This document shows, in pieces, positions 45,957 through 53,816 of a stretch of 64,000 bases of DNA; the first letter of the stretch is position 1; every line of letters begins with the position of its first letter. This DNA is from Alphaproteobacteria bacterium (lineage in GTDB: Bacteria > Pseudomonadota > Alphaproteobacteria > Rhizobiales > Xanthobacteraceae). Position numbers and translations under genes: made by a program. The notes under the pieces were generated by a model. The model did no database searches. It saw only the letters and a program-made list of their open reading frames with translations, and was not told the origin of the DNA. The DNA lies in the NCBI GenBank assembly GCA_005884685.1, contig VBAH01000059.1, positions 62,001 through 126,000 of the forward strand, given 5' to 3'.

Positions 45957-47027
45957 GTGCCCCGAAGAGCGAAGCCTTTCTTCTGGAGAGACGGCTGGTA
46001 CACCGACGCCGGCAAGGAGAGGACCTTCCTGGCGGACACCGAGGCGGAGGCGGCCAAGGCCCTGGCGAAGCTCCAGGGCCGACAGGCGCAGGGAGGACGA
46101 GAAGGGGCCAACATGCCCCTGACCAAGCTCGTTGATCTCTTCCTCGACGACGTCAAGGCCACGAAGGCGGAAAGGACCTACGAGTTCTACAAGGAGCAGT
46201 TCCGCTACGCCCTCAGGGCCTGGAAGGGCTGGCGCGTGGGGAGGGTCAAGAAGGCGGACGTGCTCAAGCTGCGAAACGACATGGCCGAGAAGTACAAGCC
46301 GGCCACGGTCAACAACGTGATCAGGGCGCTGCGAAGGCTCTGGCGCTGGGGCTGGAAAGAGGCCGAGCTGCTCGCCGACGACGGCCCGGCCGCCGGCGTC
46401 AAGAGGCTGTCCGCCGAGCCGAGGTCCAGGCTCATGACCAACGAGGAGTTTCGCAGGCTACTCGCGGCCTGCAAGGCGCCCGAGCAGAAGATCGCCCTTT
46501 ACGCGCTGCGGCTCACCAGCATGCGGCCGGGGGAGATGAGAACGGCGCAGCGCTCGATGCTGGATAAAGAGAAGCGGCTCCTGATCCTCAGGCAGCACAA
46601 GACGGCCAGGACGACCAAGGCCAAGGCGCCCAGGGTGATCAGCCTGCCCGCGCCGCTCATGAAGATGATCGTCTGGCTGGAGAAGAAGCGACCGGGAGTG
46701 GAGAGCCTGCCGCTCTTTCCCAACTCCGAGGGCGGTCGCTGGACCAAGGACTACTTCTGCGTCTGGTTTCGGCGGCTGAGAGAAAGAGCGAGCGTGGAAG
46801 AAAAAGACGGCGAACAACTCGTGGCCTACTCCAGCAGACACACGATCCTGACCCAGGCGGCCAGAGGCGGGGCCACCGGGCCGCAGTTGCAGCTTCTGGG
46901 CGGCTGGACCAGCCTGACCATGGCCAAGCACTACTTGCACCTGAGCGCCGAGGACGTCTCGCGGGCGGGCGACCTGGCTGCGGAAGCGCTGAAAAAGGCC
47001 GACGAGAAAGAGAGGATGGGTCGCTGA
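45957..47027 (+). CDS. int: Tyrosine recombinase / integrase
   Basis: 356 residues from a GTG at 45957 (GAGGTGG 4 nt upstream). The frame runs back to 45897 but without a ribosome site. An N-terminal arm-binding region and a SAM-like core-binding domain (TKLVDLFLDDVKATKAERTY) precede the catalytic domain: Arg190 (TSMRPGEM), Lys215 (RQHKTAR), Arg294 in YSSRHTIL (first His of the HxxR box is Tyr), Trp317 (LGGWTSL) and the nucleophile Tyr326 (KHYLHLS). It catalyses site-specific integration or excision. It is beside a DNA-binding excisionase-like gene and candidate arm sites. Confidence 0.9.
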   Translation: MPRRAKPFFWRDGWYTDAGKERTFLADTEAEAAKALAKLQGRQAQGGREGANMPLTKLVDLFLDDVKATKAERTYEFYKEQFRYALRAWKGWRVGRVKKADVLKLRNDMAEKYKPATVNNVIRALRRLWRWGWKEAELLADDGPAAGVKRLSAEPRSRLMTNEEFRRLLAACKAPEQKIALYALRLTSMRPGEMRTAQRSMLDKEKRLLILRQHKTARTTKAKAPRVISLPAPLMKMIVWLEKKRPGVESLPLFPNSEGGRWTKDYFCVWFRRLRERASVEEKDGEQLVAYSSRHTILTQAARGGATGPQLQLLGGWTSLTMAKHYLHLSAEDVSRAGDLAAEALKKADEKERMGR

Positions 47028-47042
47028 TATTCGACAACGCTT

Positions 47043-47070
47043 TGCAGCATTGAGCCCGCTGCACAGGGCT
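47043..47070 (-). repeat. Pseudoknot element PK17
   Basis: AGCCC, TGCAGC, GGGCT, GCTGCA, fully paired. It lies 16 bases after the integrase stop but in antisense orientation to it. The rest of 47071-47215 holds an imperfect GCGGCCGG/CCGGCCGC hairpin near 47082-47128, a TTTTCCGGAAAA palindrome at 47176, and no gene. Confidence 0.7.
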
Positions 47071-47222
47071 TAGATGGGAAGAGCGGCCGGCAGGTCCGTC
47101 CCGGCCTTACCCGGCCGCCCCTCCCTACTATTCTTATACGCGCCCAGGAGAGGAATTTTCGGGGCCTACAACACGTTTTCCGGAAAAGAACTTCCCTGTT
47201 GATAATCTAGCCGTTGTTCCAA

Positions 47223-47323
47223 AGCCCTCTGCAGCGGGCTGAAAGCTGCAACATCGTGAACCGATGACGCTACGCCCAGTCTCACCGTGTGTCAAAGCCC
47301 TGTGCGGCGGGCTGGATGCCGCA
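47223..47323 (+). repeat. Two pseudoknot elements, 73 nt apart (PK18 47223-47250, PK19 47296-47323), plus orientation
   Basis: PK18: TGCAGC with GCTGCA. PK19: TGCGGC with GCCGCA, a compensatory A-to-G/T-to-C change. They lie between the integrase and the convergent excisionase-like gene. PK18 with its flanks is a 37-mer starting GTTCC and ending GCAAC, strikingly like a CRISPR direct repeat. The gap to the next 37-mer is 36 bases. Confidence 0.75.
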
Positions 47324-47328
47324 ACCGA

Positions 47329-47751
47329 TCACGACGGGTCACCTGAGTTCGTCTCGACATCCACGTCGGCGTCGAGCACGTCGCCGTTCTCATGGGCCAG
47401 CTCAGGGAGGTGGCGGCTCCGGTACTCGAGCACGCGCTCGTCCGCCGGGGCGCCTCCGTTCTCGATGAAGTTGTTGAGCTGTCGCATGGTGACCCGATAG
47501 GTCGGGCGCTTCTTGCCCAAAGAGACGTTCTTGGCGTCGAGAAGGCCTTGCTTGATGGCCCGACGCAGCGTGGTAGGCGAGAGAGCAGCGTGCTTCGCCG
47601 CCTGCTCGATCGAGAGCCACAAGTCAGGCCCGTTATCAGCCGGGCGCTCCTGCGGAGCACCGCCTATGCCGTCTCGGATCTCCCGCAGGATGTCGCGACT
47701 TTGCTCGAGGACCTGGATCAGTTTCTCCGGTCTTTCCACCAACATGCTCAT
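47329..47751 (-). CDS. Excisionase-like helix-turn-helix protein
   Basis: 140 residues. LWLSIEQAAKHAALSPTTLR (44-63) then AIKQGLLDAKNVS and YRVTMRQLNNFIE form a winged-helix MerR/excisionase-type DNA-binding domain. The N-terminal part is a coiled coil (EKLIQVLEQSRDILREIRDG), the C-terminus acidic. It converges with the integrase across 300 bases. It could be a recombination directionality factor or the regulator of the integration module. Confidence 0.7.
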   Translation of the reverse strand: MSMLVERPEKLIQVLEQSRDILREIRDGIGGAPQERPADNGPDLWLSIEQAAKHAALSPTTLRRAIKQGLLDAKNVSLGKKRPTYRVTMRQLNNFIENGGAPADERVLEYRSRHLPELAHENGDVLDADVDVETNSGDPS

Positions 47752-47848
47752 ATTTCAACTCGCCTTGCGGCCAAAAAAGACAGCGCGGCCGCCAGGCCGT
47801 GTCGGCCCTTGATTGTATCTGAGCGAACCTGATGTAAACGAATCGCGC

Positions 47849-49339
47849 TCAAGGCGCAGGCGGCGTGGGCGTCGGGGCAGGAGCTGGCGCAGGGGCCGCC
47901 GGCGCAGCGGGAGCGGCCTGTGGCGCAACAGGCCTGGAGAGATCGAAGCCAAGGTTCTGGGACACGTGCCCCAGAAGACTTTCTCTGCTGGCAGCGCCGC
48001 CCCAGCCGGGGGTGTGTCGCCTGACAGTCTCTTGCCAGGCAGGATGGGCGGCCAGTTCGTGGAGATCGGCCTCGGTGGAAAAACGCGAAAGCGCACCGGG
48101 CTGAGAGACGGCCTCCAGGGTGGCGGGGGCCTGGGCCCCGATGTTGACCCCTGGCACCAGGGAGTTGAGATAAGCACGCCTCTTGTTGACCTGGTCGAGG
48201 AAGGCCTGAGCACGTGACCGCTCTGCTTGGTCCGCCGTGGCAAGCGACTGCCTTAGAGTGCCTGCGTTCTCGATGGACTCTCCCAACGCGGCGCCGGCGC
48301 CGATGGCGCCGCCGGCAGCAATCTGACCGGCGGTCTGACCAACCACACGGCCCGTGGTCGTGGCGACCCTGCGAGTTAGCGACGGAGCGGCGGCCGAGGC
48401 CACGGCAGGGGCGGCATGCTCGACGGCTTGCAGACCACGCGCGCCAGCCGTGACCACAGGCGCTACGTGACTGGCCGTTTGAGCAACTCGACCAGCCACC
48501 TGAGCGGCGCGCATGCCGGCGGTTAGTCCCATGCCTCCTCGGGTCAACAACTTCGCGCCAGGGATGGTGCCGAGAAGGCCCATGCCGTAGTGGCGCATCG
48601 CGTCCCAGCGACGGCCCTCATCCATGGCCGCCATGCCCTTCGCGACGTCAGGCGCGCCGCCCAGTAAGGGGACGAGGCCCCAGGCGGTCTCCAGGCCCAT
48701 GGACTTGCCGAGGTTCTCTTCGGCCCAGTTGGCGTAGTCGTGATAAAGGTCGGCCGCACTGCCGGGCGTCTGTTCGCGGACCTCCCTCGAAGGCTGAAGA
48801 GCTTGCCGGTCCTGCATGAGCTCCCGCTGCGTGGTTGGTTGTCTTTCCGGCACGCCCTCGGAGTAGATGCGCTCGGGCGAGTGGTCCTTGAGCGGCTGCT
48901 GTGTTTGCGGCTGAGAGAGGGGGCCTGTGACCAAAGGAGCGGGCGCAGGAGCTTGCCCTCCCGCGGTGATGGCGGCGCCTTGCGAGGCGGCCGGAGCGGT
49001 GGCCTCTCTCTTGGCAGGGGCGCCTGAAAGAGAAGGGCCCAGGCCGGCCAGCATCCTGGACGTCGGGCTGTGGTAGGCCCGTACCAGGAGCTGGTTAAGG
49101 CGCAGGCGCTTCTCCCTCGTCGAGTTGATGCCCGATGCGAACACGGACTGATCAAGGGCCTGTTGCACCTGGTCGCGCATGCCCTGGGCGACCAGGCGCC
49201 GTGCCATCTCGCCCAGGTACTCGCCGCCGTGATCTCTGGCCGTTTGCACCAGGTTGTCGTCAGAGAGAGGAGCGGCGATCTTGTGAAAGGCGCGGGAGGC
49301 GCCAAGGAGAAGAGGCCCCTGGTGTCTGATAGATGGCAT
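47849..49339 (-). CDS. Putative virion protein
   Basis: 496 residues. The N-terminal 110 residues are helical and charged (LGASRAFHKIAAPLSDDNLV; EYLGEMARRLVAQGMRDQVQ), then a Pro/Gln/Ala linker, a central segment with two hydrophobic helices (AWGLVPLLGGAPDVAKG; MGLLGTIPGAKLLTRGGMGL), and an Ala/Pro-rich end (APAAPAPAPAPTPTP). It has the short FHKIA motif also present in variant form in other large proteins here. No enzyme motif. Minus-strand unit upstream of the excisionase-like gene. Confidence 0.6.
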   Translation of the reverse strand: MPSIRHQGPLLLGASRAFHKIAAPLSDDNLVQTARDHGGEYLGEMARRLVAQGMRDQVQQALDQSVFASGINSTREKRLRLNQLLVRAYHSPTSRMLAGLGPSLSGAPAKREATAPAASQGAAITAGGQAPAPAPLVTGPLSQPQTQQPLKDHSPERIYSEGVPERQPTTQRELMQDRQALQPSREVREQTPGSAADLYHDYANWAEENLGKSMGLETAWGLVPLLGGAPDVAKGMAAMDEGRRWDAMRHYGMGLLGTIPGAKLLTRGGMGLTAGMRAAQVAGRVAQTASHVAPVVTAGARGLQAVEHAAPAVASAAAPSLTRRVATTTGRVVGQTAGQIAAGGAIGAGAALGESIENAGTLRQSLATADQAERSRAQAFLDQVNKRRAYLNSLVPGVNIGAQAPATLEAVSQPGALSRFSTEADLHELAAHPAWQETVRRHTPGWGGAASRESLLGHVSQNLGFDLSRPVAPQAAPAAPAAPAPAPAPTPTPPAP

Positions 49340-49380
49340 TGGAGCCTCTTGGCGGTATCCGCGGCATGTTGCAGATTTTT

Positions 49381-49481
49381 TGTAGCTTTCAGCCCGCTGC
49401 AGAGGGCTTTGGCACGGCCGAGCCGTGGCTCTCGCGCCACCCCGTCTACCGGTTGCAGCTTTTAGCCCGCTACACAGGGCT
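49381..49481 (-). repeat. Two pseudoknot elements, 73 nt apart (PK20 49381-49408, PK21 49454-49481)
   Basis: PK21 pairs as TGTAGC with GCTGCA using one G-U on the minus-strand RNA. PK20 pairs best on the plus strand (TGTAGC with GCTGCA). PK21 plus flanks is a 37-mer that begins GTTGC and ends GGAAC. They lie in the 205-base gap between the P63C gene and 47849-49339, with no other feature there. Confidence 0.7.
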
Positions 49482-49544
49482 TTGGAACCGCTGCCATCTT
49501 ACCTCGCACAGCGACAGGTTAGTCGACGCTGTGGGACGTGACTC

Positions 49545-50600
49545 TCAGGCCTTCTTCTTTTTGCTCGGTTTCGGCTCCTCGTCGGCGGAGAGGATCGGCA
49601 AGACGATGTCGAGTTGCTGCTGAAACGAGGTCCAGTCCTTGGAGGCCTGCATGAACAACGTGACGATTCGCAAGTGCTCCAGGAGCTTGGGGTGACCGAT
49701 GTCCCGCGTCAGCCACTGGTGGTGCTTGGCCTTCCGACGACCGTCGTCACCGACCGGGTTCCTACTGACCAGCTCCTCGCGCAGGCCCGGCGCAAGGCGC
49801 TTGTAGACCAGGTTGTTGGTCAGGTGTCCGATGTACCGCGGCCCCTGAACCGTCTCAGCGAAGGGCAGCCCACGAAGCCGGAACATTTCCTTGTAGAACT
49901 CGGGCGGGAAGGTCTTGACCCAGGGCCGCAAGGCCTTGGCAACGAACGCCTCCAGGATCTTGGCCAGCGCGTCGCGGGCGCGGCAGTCCTGGAACCCCGT
50001 GGCCTCGTCTACCAGCGCAGTGATGCCGACACGGGCCAGGCCGCGCATGAGCAGATCACAGGCGGCGACAATGTGCGATTGCTGCAGCGTTGCCTTCCCG
50101 GCATCTCGGGCGGACAGGTAGACCTCGCAGACCATCGGCAACAGGTTGGCATCGTAACCGTAGGCGCGACGAGGATGGTGCCCGCGACCCTCATCAGTCG
50201 CCGGCGCGCAAAAATGGATGGGCGTGGCGGCGCGCCGTAAGTCGTCCGAGATGAACGCGTAGAGGTTGTCTGCCGCCAGGAAGGGAGGTAGGCCCTCGGA
50301 CAAAACCACGGTCTGCCCGCCCCGCTGCTTGATCGATCGGCCGATAAGCGCCAGGAAAGATTCCTGCGTTAAGACACGCTGGCCCGTCTCCAGGACCGCA
50401 CAGGCAATCTCCCTGTCCGCCAGCTTGATGGTCCCCGTGTGGGTGGCGACAGGCAGTTTGCTGCACCAGCGAGCTTCCGCGGCCTGCCTGGCAATCGCCT
50501 TGCGCTGCTCGGCCGTCAAGACCTCCGCGCGCTTCTTGCCTCCCCTGGCTCCGTCACTCAGTGAGGGAGCGTCTTTAGCGATGACTTTTTCCACCAACAA
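49545..50600 (-). CDS. P63C-domain protein, copy 1
   Basis: 351 residues. The N-terminal ~45 residues are Lys/Arg/Ala-rich (GARGGKKRAEVLTAEQRKAI, ARQAAEARW). Next come TIKLADREIACAVLETGQRV, FLAADNLYAF, YGYDANLLPMVCEVYLSARD, and the C-terminal domain ITALVDEATGFQDCRARDAL ... FPPEFYKEMFRLRGL ... YIGHLTNNLVYKRLAPG ... RKAKHHQWLTRDIGHPKLLE, which is the P63C domain. P63C proteins are widespread in phages and mobile elements. The role is not defined, and DNA binding or replication is suspected. Paralogue of 60868-61914. Confidence 0.8.
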   Translation of the reverse strand: MLVEKVIAKDAPSLSDGARGGKKRAEVLTAEQRKAIARQAAEARWCSKLPVATHTGTIKLADREIACAVLETGQRVLTQESFLALIGRSIKQRGGQTVVLSEGLPPFLAADNLYAFISDDLRRAATPIHFCAPATDEGRGHHPRRAYGYDANLLPMVCEVYLSARDAGKATLQQSHIVAACDLLMRGLARVGITALVDEATGFQDCRARDALAKILEAFVAKALRPWVKTFPPEFYKEMFRLRGLPFAETVQGPRYIGHLTNNLVYKRLAPGLREELVSRNPVGDDGRRKAKHHQWLTRDIGHPKLLEHLRIVTLFMQASKDWTSFQQQLDIVLPILSADEEPKPSKKKKA

Positions 50601-50818
50601 TCTCCTCTTTTAAGTCGCCAAGTAGGCTGACAGGCTGTGCTTAGGCTAAGCATGACTATGCTACGCAGCGCCTGGCTGACAGGCAACAAATCCGTCGGGT
50701 CAAAAGACTGGTATCGCGGACGAAAGTCCTTATCAGCGACTGGCTTACGACGAAAAATCAGATCGGAAATGCTTAGTGTAGCGGCTGGCAAAAAGGAGAA
50801 GAAGGCACTGAACGACAA

Positions 50819-50855
50819 GAGCTCTAGTACCGCCAGGTAGGTGGCGCTAGAGCTC
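50819..50855. terminator. Hairpin downstream of 50893-53415
   Basis: Arms GAGCTCTAG and CTAGAGCTC with inner CGCC/GGCG pairing, 38 bases after the stop. Remaining gap 50601-50892: a GCTTAGGCTAAGC palindrome at about 50640 (possible operator of the P63C gene) and no convincing gene. Confidence 0.55.
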
Positions 50856-50892
50856 AGCGAAGACGTCTGCTTGGAGCTGTGGGACGTGCTTA

Positions 50893-53415
50893 CTACTCCT
50901 GCGACCACGTGCCGCCGGGCATGAAGCGGTTAGGGACGAACTTGCTCGGCATGCCGAGCTTCTTCCGAAGGGCGGTCAGGACCGGGACCAGGTTGCGCTG
51001 GAGCATGGTCGCTTCCTGCTCGGTGAGGGCGCCGCCCGAGCGCTCAGCGATCATCTTCGGGGTGGCCATTCTAAACTGCGTCTCCCGATCGACGAGCTCC
51101 CTGGCCCGGTCGGGCATGTCACTGACCAACATGTCGGCGAACATCTGCGAGCCACGCTCAACATCCGCGGGACGGCCGGAGCCCACCAACTCGGAGACTC
51201 GCGCCCTGGTCTGTTGCGTACGCTGCGTTCTCTGCTCGGCCGTCTCCTGCTGGGTAGGCGCAGGCGCGTTACCGGCGGCAGCGGGAGGAGCAGCGCCCGC
51301 GGCGGGGGCTGGTTGCGCCGGAGCAGGCTGAGCAGGAGCGGGCGGGGCCTGCAAGGGCGAGAAGCCTTGCGGGGCCTGGCCCATGCCGAAGAGGCTCCCC
51401 AGGCCGCCCATCAAGTTGCCGGCACCTTGCTGCGAGCCGCCCGTGGCGGCGAGACCAGCGAGGCCGACGCCGCCCAGGAGCGGCCCCCACATGCCCATCC
51501 CGGAGGTCTGGCCGGTCAGGCCGGAAAGCATGCCGAAGAGGCCCAGGCCCATGCCGCCCAGGAGCATGGTCCTGCCCCAGCCGCCAAAGGCCTTGCCGGC
51601 CTGGCCCCAGATGTCTTCCAGCAAGTTACCGGTCGGCTCGTGTACATCAGGGTATTGCGCCTCGAAGGCGCGGGCCTGGCGCGCGAACTCGGGGTCTTTT
51701 TTGATGTTGTCCAGGGCGGTCTGGACCACGGGGTCCCGCATGTCGGCGGAGTTGAGCCTGGCCTGCAAATGGTTCAGCGAGACGATCGGCTGTCCCGTGA
51801 CGCCCTGGGCCCTGGCCATGGCGGCAATGCTGCGCGCGTGCCTGATTTGATCCGTCATGTAGAGCGCGCGGTCTCGGGAGATCCTGCCCGCCTGGGAGGC
51901 AACTTGTTGCTCCAGGTTTTCCAGCCCTTGGTGATAGCTCTCGAACGCAGCCGGGTCTTGCAGCGTGGTGACGGCGTTGCGCATGGCCTCCGGGGTGCGT
52001 GGGCCTCCCAGCGCCGTCTGCAAGGTCTGGCTCTCCTGGTTGACGAGCTGACCGGCACGGATTTGTCGTTGAGGGTCAGGCTGGCCTGTCTGACCGGGCT
52101 GTTGCTGCTGCTGAGGAGGGAGCTGTCGGAAGGCGTCGGGATTGAAGCCTTGTTGTTGCAAGTAGGTCGTGAGCTGGGCGTCCGTTATGCCCTGCGGGAC
52201 AGGGGCGTCCATGGTCTTGCCGATCGCTTCTCGATCCAGGGGGAGAGAAGCGAGAGCGGGAGCGCCGGGCAGGAACTGCTCACGAAGCTGATTGACAAAC
52301 TGCGTCGGGTTGCGCCTGGCGCCCATGAGGCCGGTCCTGTTACCTGACTCGACGGCGCCGTGCGCAAGGGCCTGCGTGAAAGTCTGGCCGGCCGCGCCCG
52401 TCGGGTTGGTCGCGAGAAGCTGAACGAGCCGTGGGTCCTGCCTGATGGCGGCGATATAGGGAGCGGTGCGATCAAAGGACGCCCGGTCTTGCTCCGGCAG
52501 GTTCTGGCGATAGCGGCCCAGCCAGCCGCCCTGGTCGCCGGCATCAAGGAGAGCGTAGCCCGATGGCGTGTCTGAACGCATGTTCCCGTGGGCGGTGAGG
52601 TTCATGCCTCGGTTGACAGGGCGCAGGCCCTCGCCGCCTGCGAAGCCGTGCTCCAGCTCGCCCGCCAGCGTTTCACCGAATTGCCGACGTTGGTCTTGTT
52701 GCAGAGCTTGAGTCTGCGCGCGCTCGCCGCCTTCTCTGAGGGTGCGCTGCTGGTCGCTCTCGGTCAAGCGCTGGTAGGTTCCAGGGGCAACCATTTGACC
52801 GGTTAGAGCGGCACCGCCCACAGCGCTAACCGCGCCGGCCCCATAGCCAAGCGCCCTGCCCGTCCCGCGCGCCAACGGGTTGCCGCTCAACATCTGCGCG
52901 TAAGTTCGCTGCGGAGCGGCAGAGGCGACAGGCCCAGAAAGGAGATGCGACAACGCGTCGCCGCCGGCGTGGCCCGCCGCCTGGGCCGCGCCATGACCGG
53001 CCGCTTGCCCGGCAGCCTGTCCGACTGGCGGCACAGGAACGTGTGGCGCTGGCGGCACGGGAGCGTGCGGCACCGGAGGCCGAGCGCCTCTGCTGAACGG
53101 GTTGAGAGCATTCAGTCTCCTCCCGGCGGGCGCCAGCCAACTGCCAATGCCTTTAGCGACAGCCGCGCCGACACCATCGGCCTGCTTCTCCATCAGCTCG
53201 AACTTGGCACACTCTTTCGCGAACTCGCTAGCGACCTCCGGGTCGGCCATGGCGGCCTTGACCATGCGATCTACCATCTCCTCGTCGTCGAGGTCCTCGT
53301 CCCAGCAGCACTGCACGAAGCCGGCGGTGAAGTCGTCGAGGCCGGAGCTGAAAGCATCAGGTACGGTGCGGCGGTAGTAGTCGGCGGCGTATTTCGCGAG
53401 ACCGAGGCTCTCCAT
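50893..53415 (-). CDS. Large putative virion protein
   Basis: 840 residues. N-terminal helical domain (MESLGLAKYAADYYRRTVPD, FTAGFVQCCWDEDLDDEEMV), a Pro-rich PVPPAPHVPVPP linker, a Gln/Ala-rich middle with Gln tracts (QLPPQQQQQPGQTGQPDPQR), then hydrophobic Gly/Met segments (TMLLGGMGLGLFGMLSGLTG, MWGPLLGGVGLAGLAATG) and an Ala/Pro linker before a helical C-terminus (QMFADMLVSDMPDRARELVD). Size and mosaic composition fit a structural or internal virion protein. The start codon and ribosome site are buried in a perfect 15-bp hairpin (53413-53453). Confidence 0.6.
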   Translation of the reverse strand: MESLGLAKYAADYYRRTVPDAFSSGLDDFTAGFVQCCWDEDLDDEEMVDRMVKAAMADPEVASEFAKECAKFELMEKQADGVGAAVAKGIGSWLAPAGRRLNALNPFSRGARPPVPHAPVPPAPHVPVPPVGQAAGQAAGHGAAQAAGHAGGDALSHLLSGPVASAAPQRTYAQMLSGNPLARGTGRALGYGAGAVSAVGGAALTGQMVAPGTYQRLTESDQQRTLREGGERAQTQALQQDQRRQFGETLAGELEHGFAGGEGLRPVNRGMNLTAHGNMRSDTPSGYALLDAGDQGGWLGRYRQNLPEQDRASFDRTAPYIAAIRQDPRLVQLLATNPTGAAGQTFTQALAHGAVESGNRTGLMGARRNPTQFVNQLREQFLPGAPALASLPLDREAIGKTMDAPVPQGITDAQLTTYLQQQGFNPDAFRQLPPQQQQQPGQTGQPDPQRQIRAGQLVNQESQTLQTALGGPRTPEAMRNAVTTLQDPAAFESYHQGLENLEQQVASQAGRISRDRALYMTDQIRHARSIAAMARAQGVTGQPIVSLNHLQARLNSADMRDPVVQTALDNIKKDPEFARQARAFEAQYPDVHEPTGNLLEDIWGQAGKAFGGWGRTMLLGGMGLGLFGMLSGLTGQTSGMGMWGPLLGGVGLAGLAATGGSQQGAGNLMGGLGSLFGMGQAPQGFSPLQAPPAPAQPAPAQPAPAAGAAPPAAAGNAPAPTQQETAEQRTQRTQQTRARVSELVGSGRPADVERGSQMFADMLVSDMPDRARELVDRETQFRMATPKMIAERSGGALTEQEATMLQRNLVPVLTALRKKLGMPSKFVPNRFMPGGTWSQE

Positions 53416-53453
53416 GATCTCCCCTGGTAAGAGAAGGGCCAGGGGAGATCATG
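53413..53453 (-). promoter_or_regulatory. Perfect hairpin hiding the ribosome site and start codon of 50893-53415
   Basis: On the mRNA, CATGATCTCCCCTGG pairs with CCAGGGGAGATCATG around an 11-nt loop. The 3' arm contains the GGGGAG ribosome site and the ATG itself. Fifteen uninterrupted pairs would block initiation unless the hairpin is opened, for example by a protein, a helper RNA or ribosomes from upstream. Confidence 0.65.
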
Positions 53454-53473
53454 AGCAGATAACAACCGAATTG

Positions 53474-53800
53474 TCAACCTTGCGGAGACTGCAATTCACG
53501 TCGAGCACGGCTGTTAAGCCACCAACCGACGAAATAGAGAACCGGTCCCGCAAGGCCGAGCCAGGGCGGCAGGTAGGGAGCGTAACCGAAAAATTTCGCG
53601 ACTACAGCCGCGGTGCCGACTACACCCATGCCCATCAGAAGGCCGGCGATAAACCGCATGTCCCCAAAGGCCCTGACCGAGCCGGGCGTGTAGCACTGCC
53701 AAATCGGCTGGGACCCGGCCTGTCTATCGGTCGGAGGTGCGACAGGCGGGCTGGCGGGCTGCGACGTCACGCCCTGGCTGGCTTGGTGCTCAACAGACAT
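53474..53800 (-). CDS. Small membrane protein, two helices
   Basis: 108 residues. The N-terminal half is Ser/Pro/Gln-rich (QGVTSQPASPPVAPPTDRQA). Then come two transmembrane helices (FIAGLLMGMGVVGTAAVVAK; PWLGLAGPVLYFVGWWLNSR) and a basic end. The shape resembles holin-like or small accessory membrane proteins. It follows 53817-55733 by 16 bases in the same direction. Confidence 0.6.
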   Translation of the reverse strand: MSVEHQASQGVTSQPASPPVAPPTDRQAGSQPIWQCYTPGSVRAFGDMRFIAGLLMGMGVVGTAAVVAKFFGYAPYLPPWLGLAGPVLYFVGWWLNSRARRELQSPQG

Positions 53801-53816
53801 CTAGCCTCTCCTGGTA

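Noticed and set aside
50637-50840. Plus-strand 67-residue frame between the P63C gene and 50893-53415
   Set aside because: No ribosome site and basic random composition. The DNA is better explained by a palindrome and a terminator hairpin.
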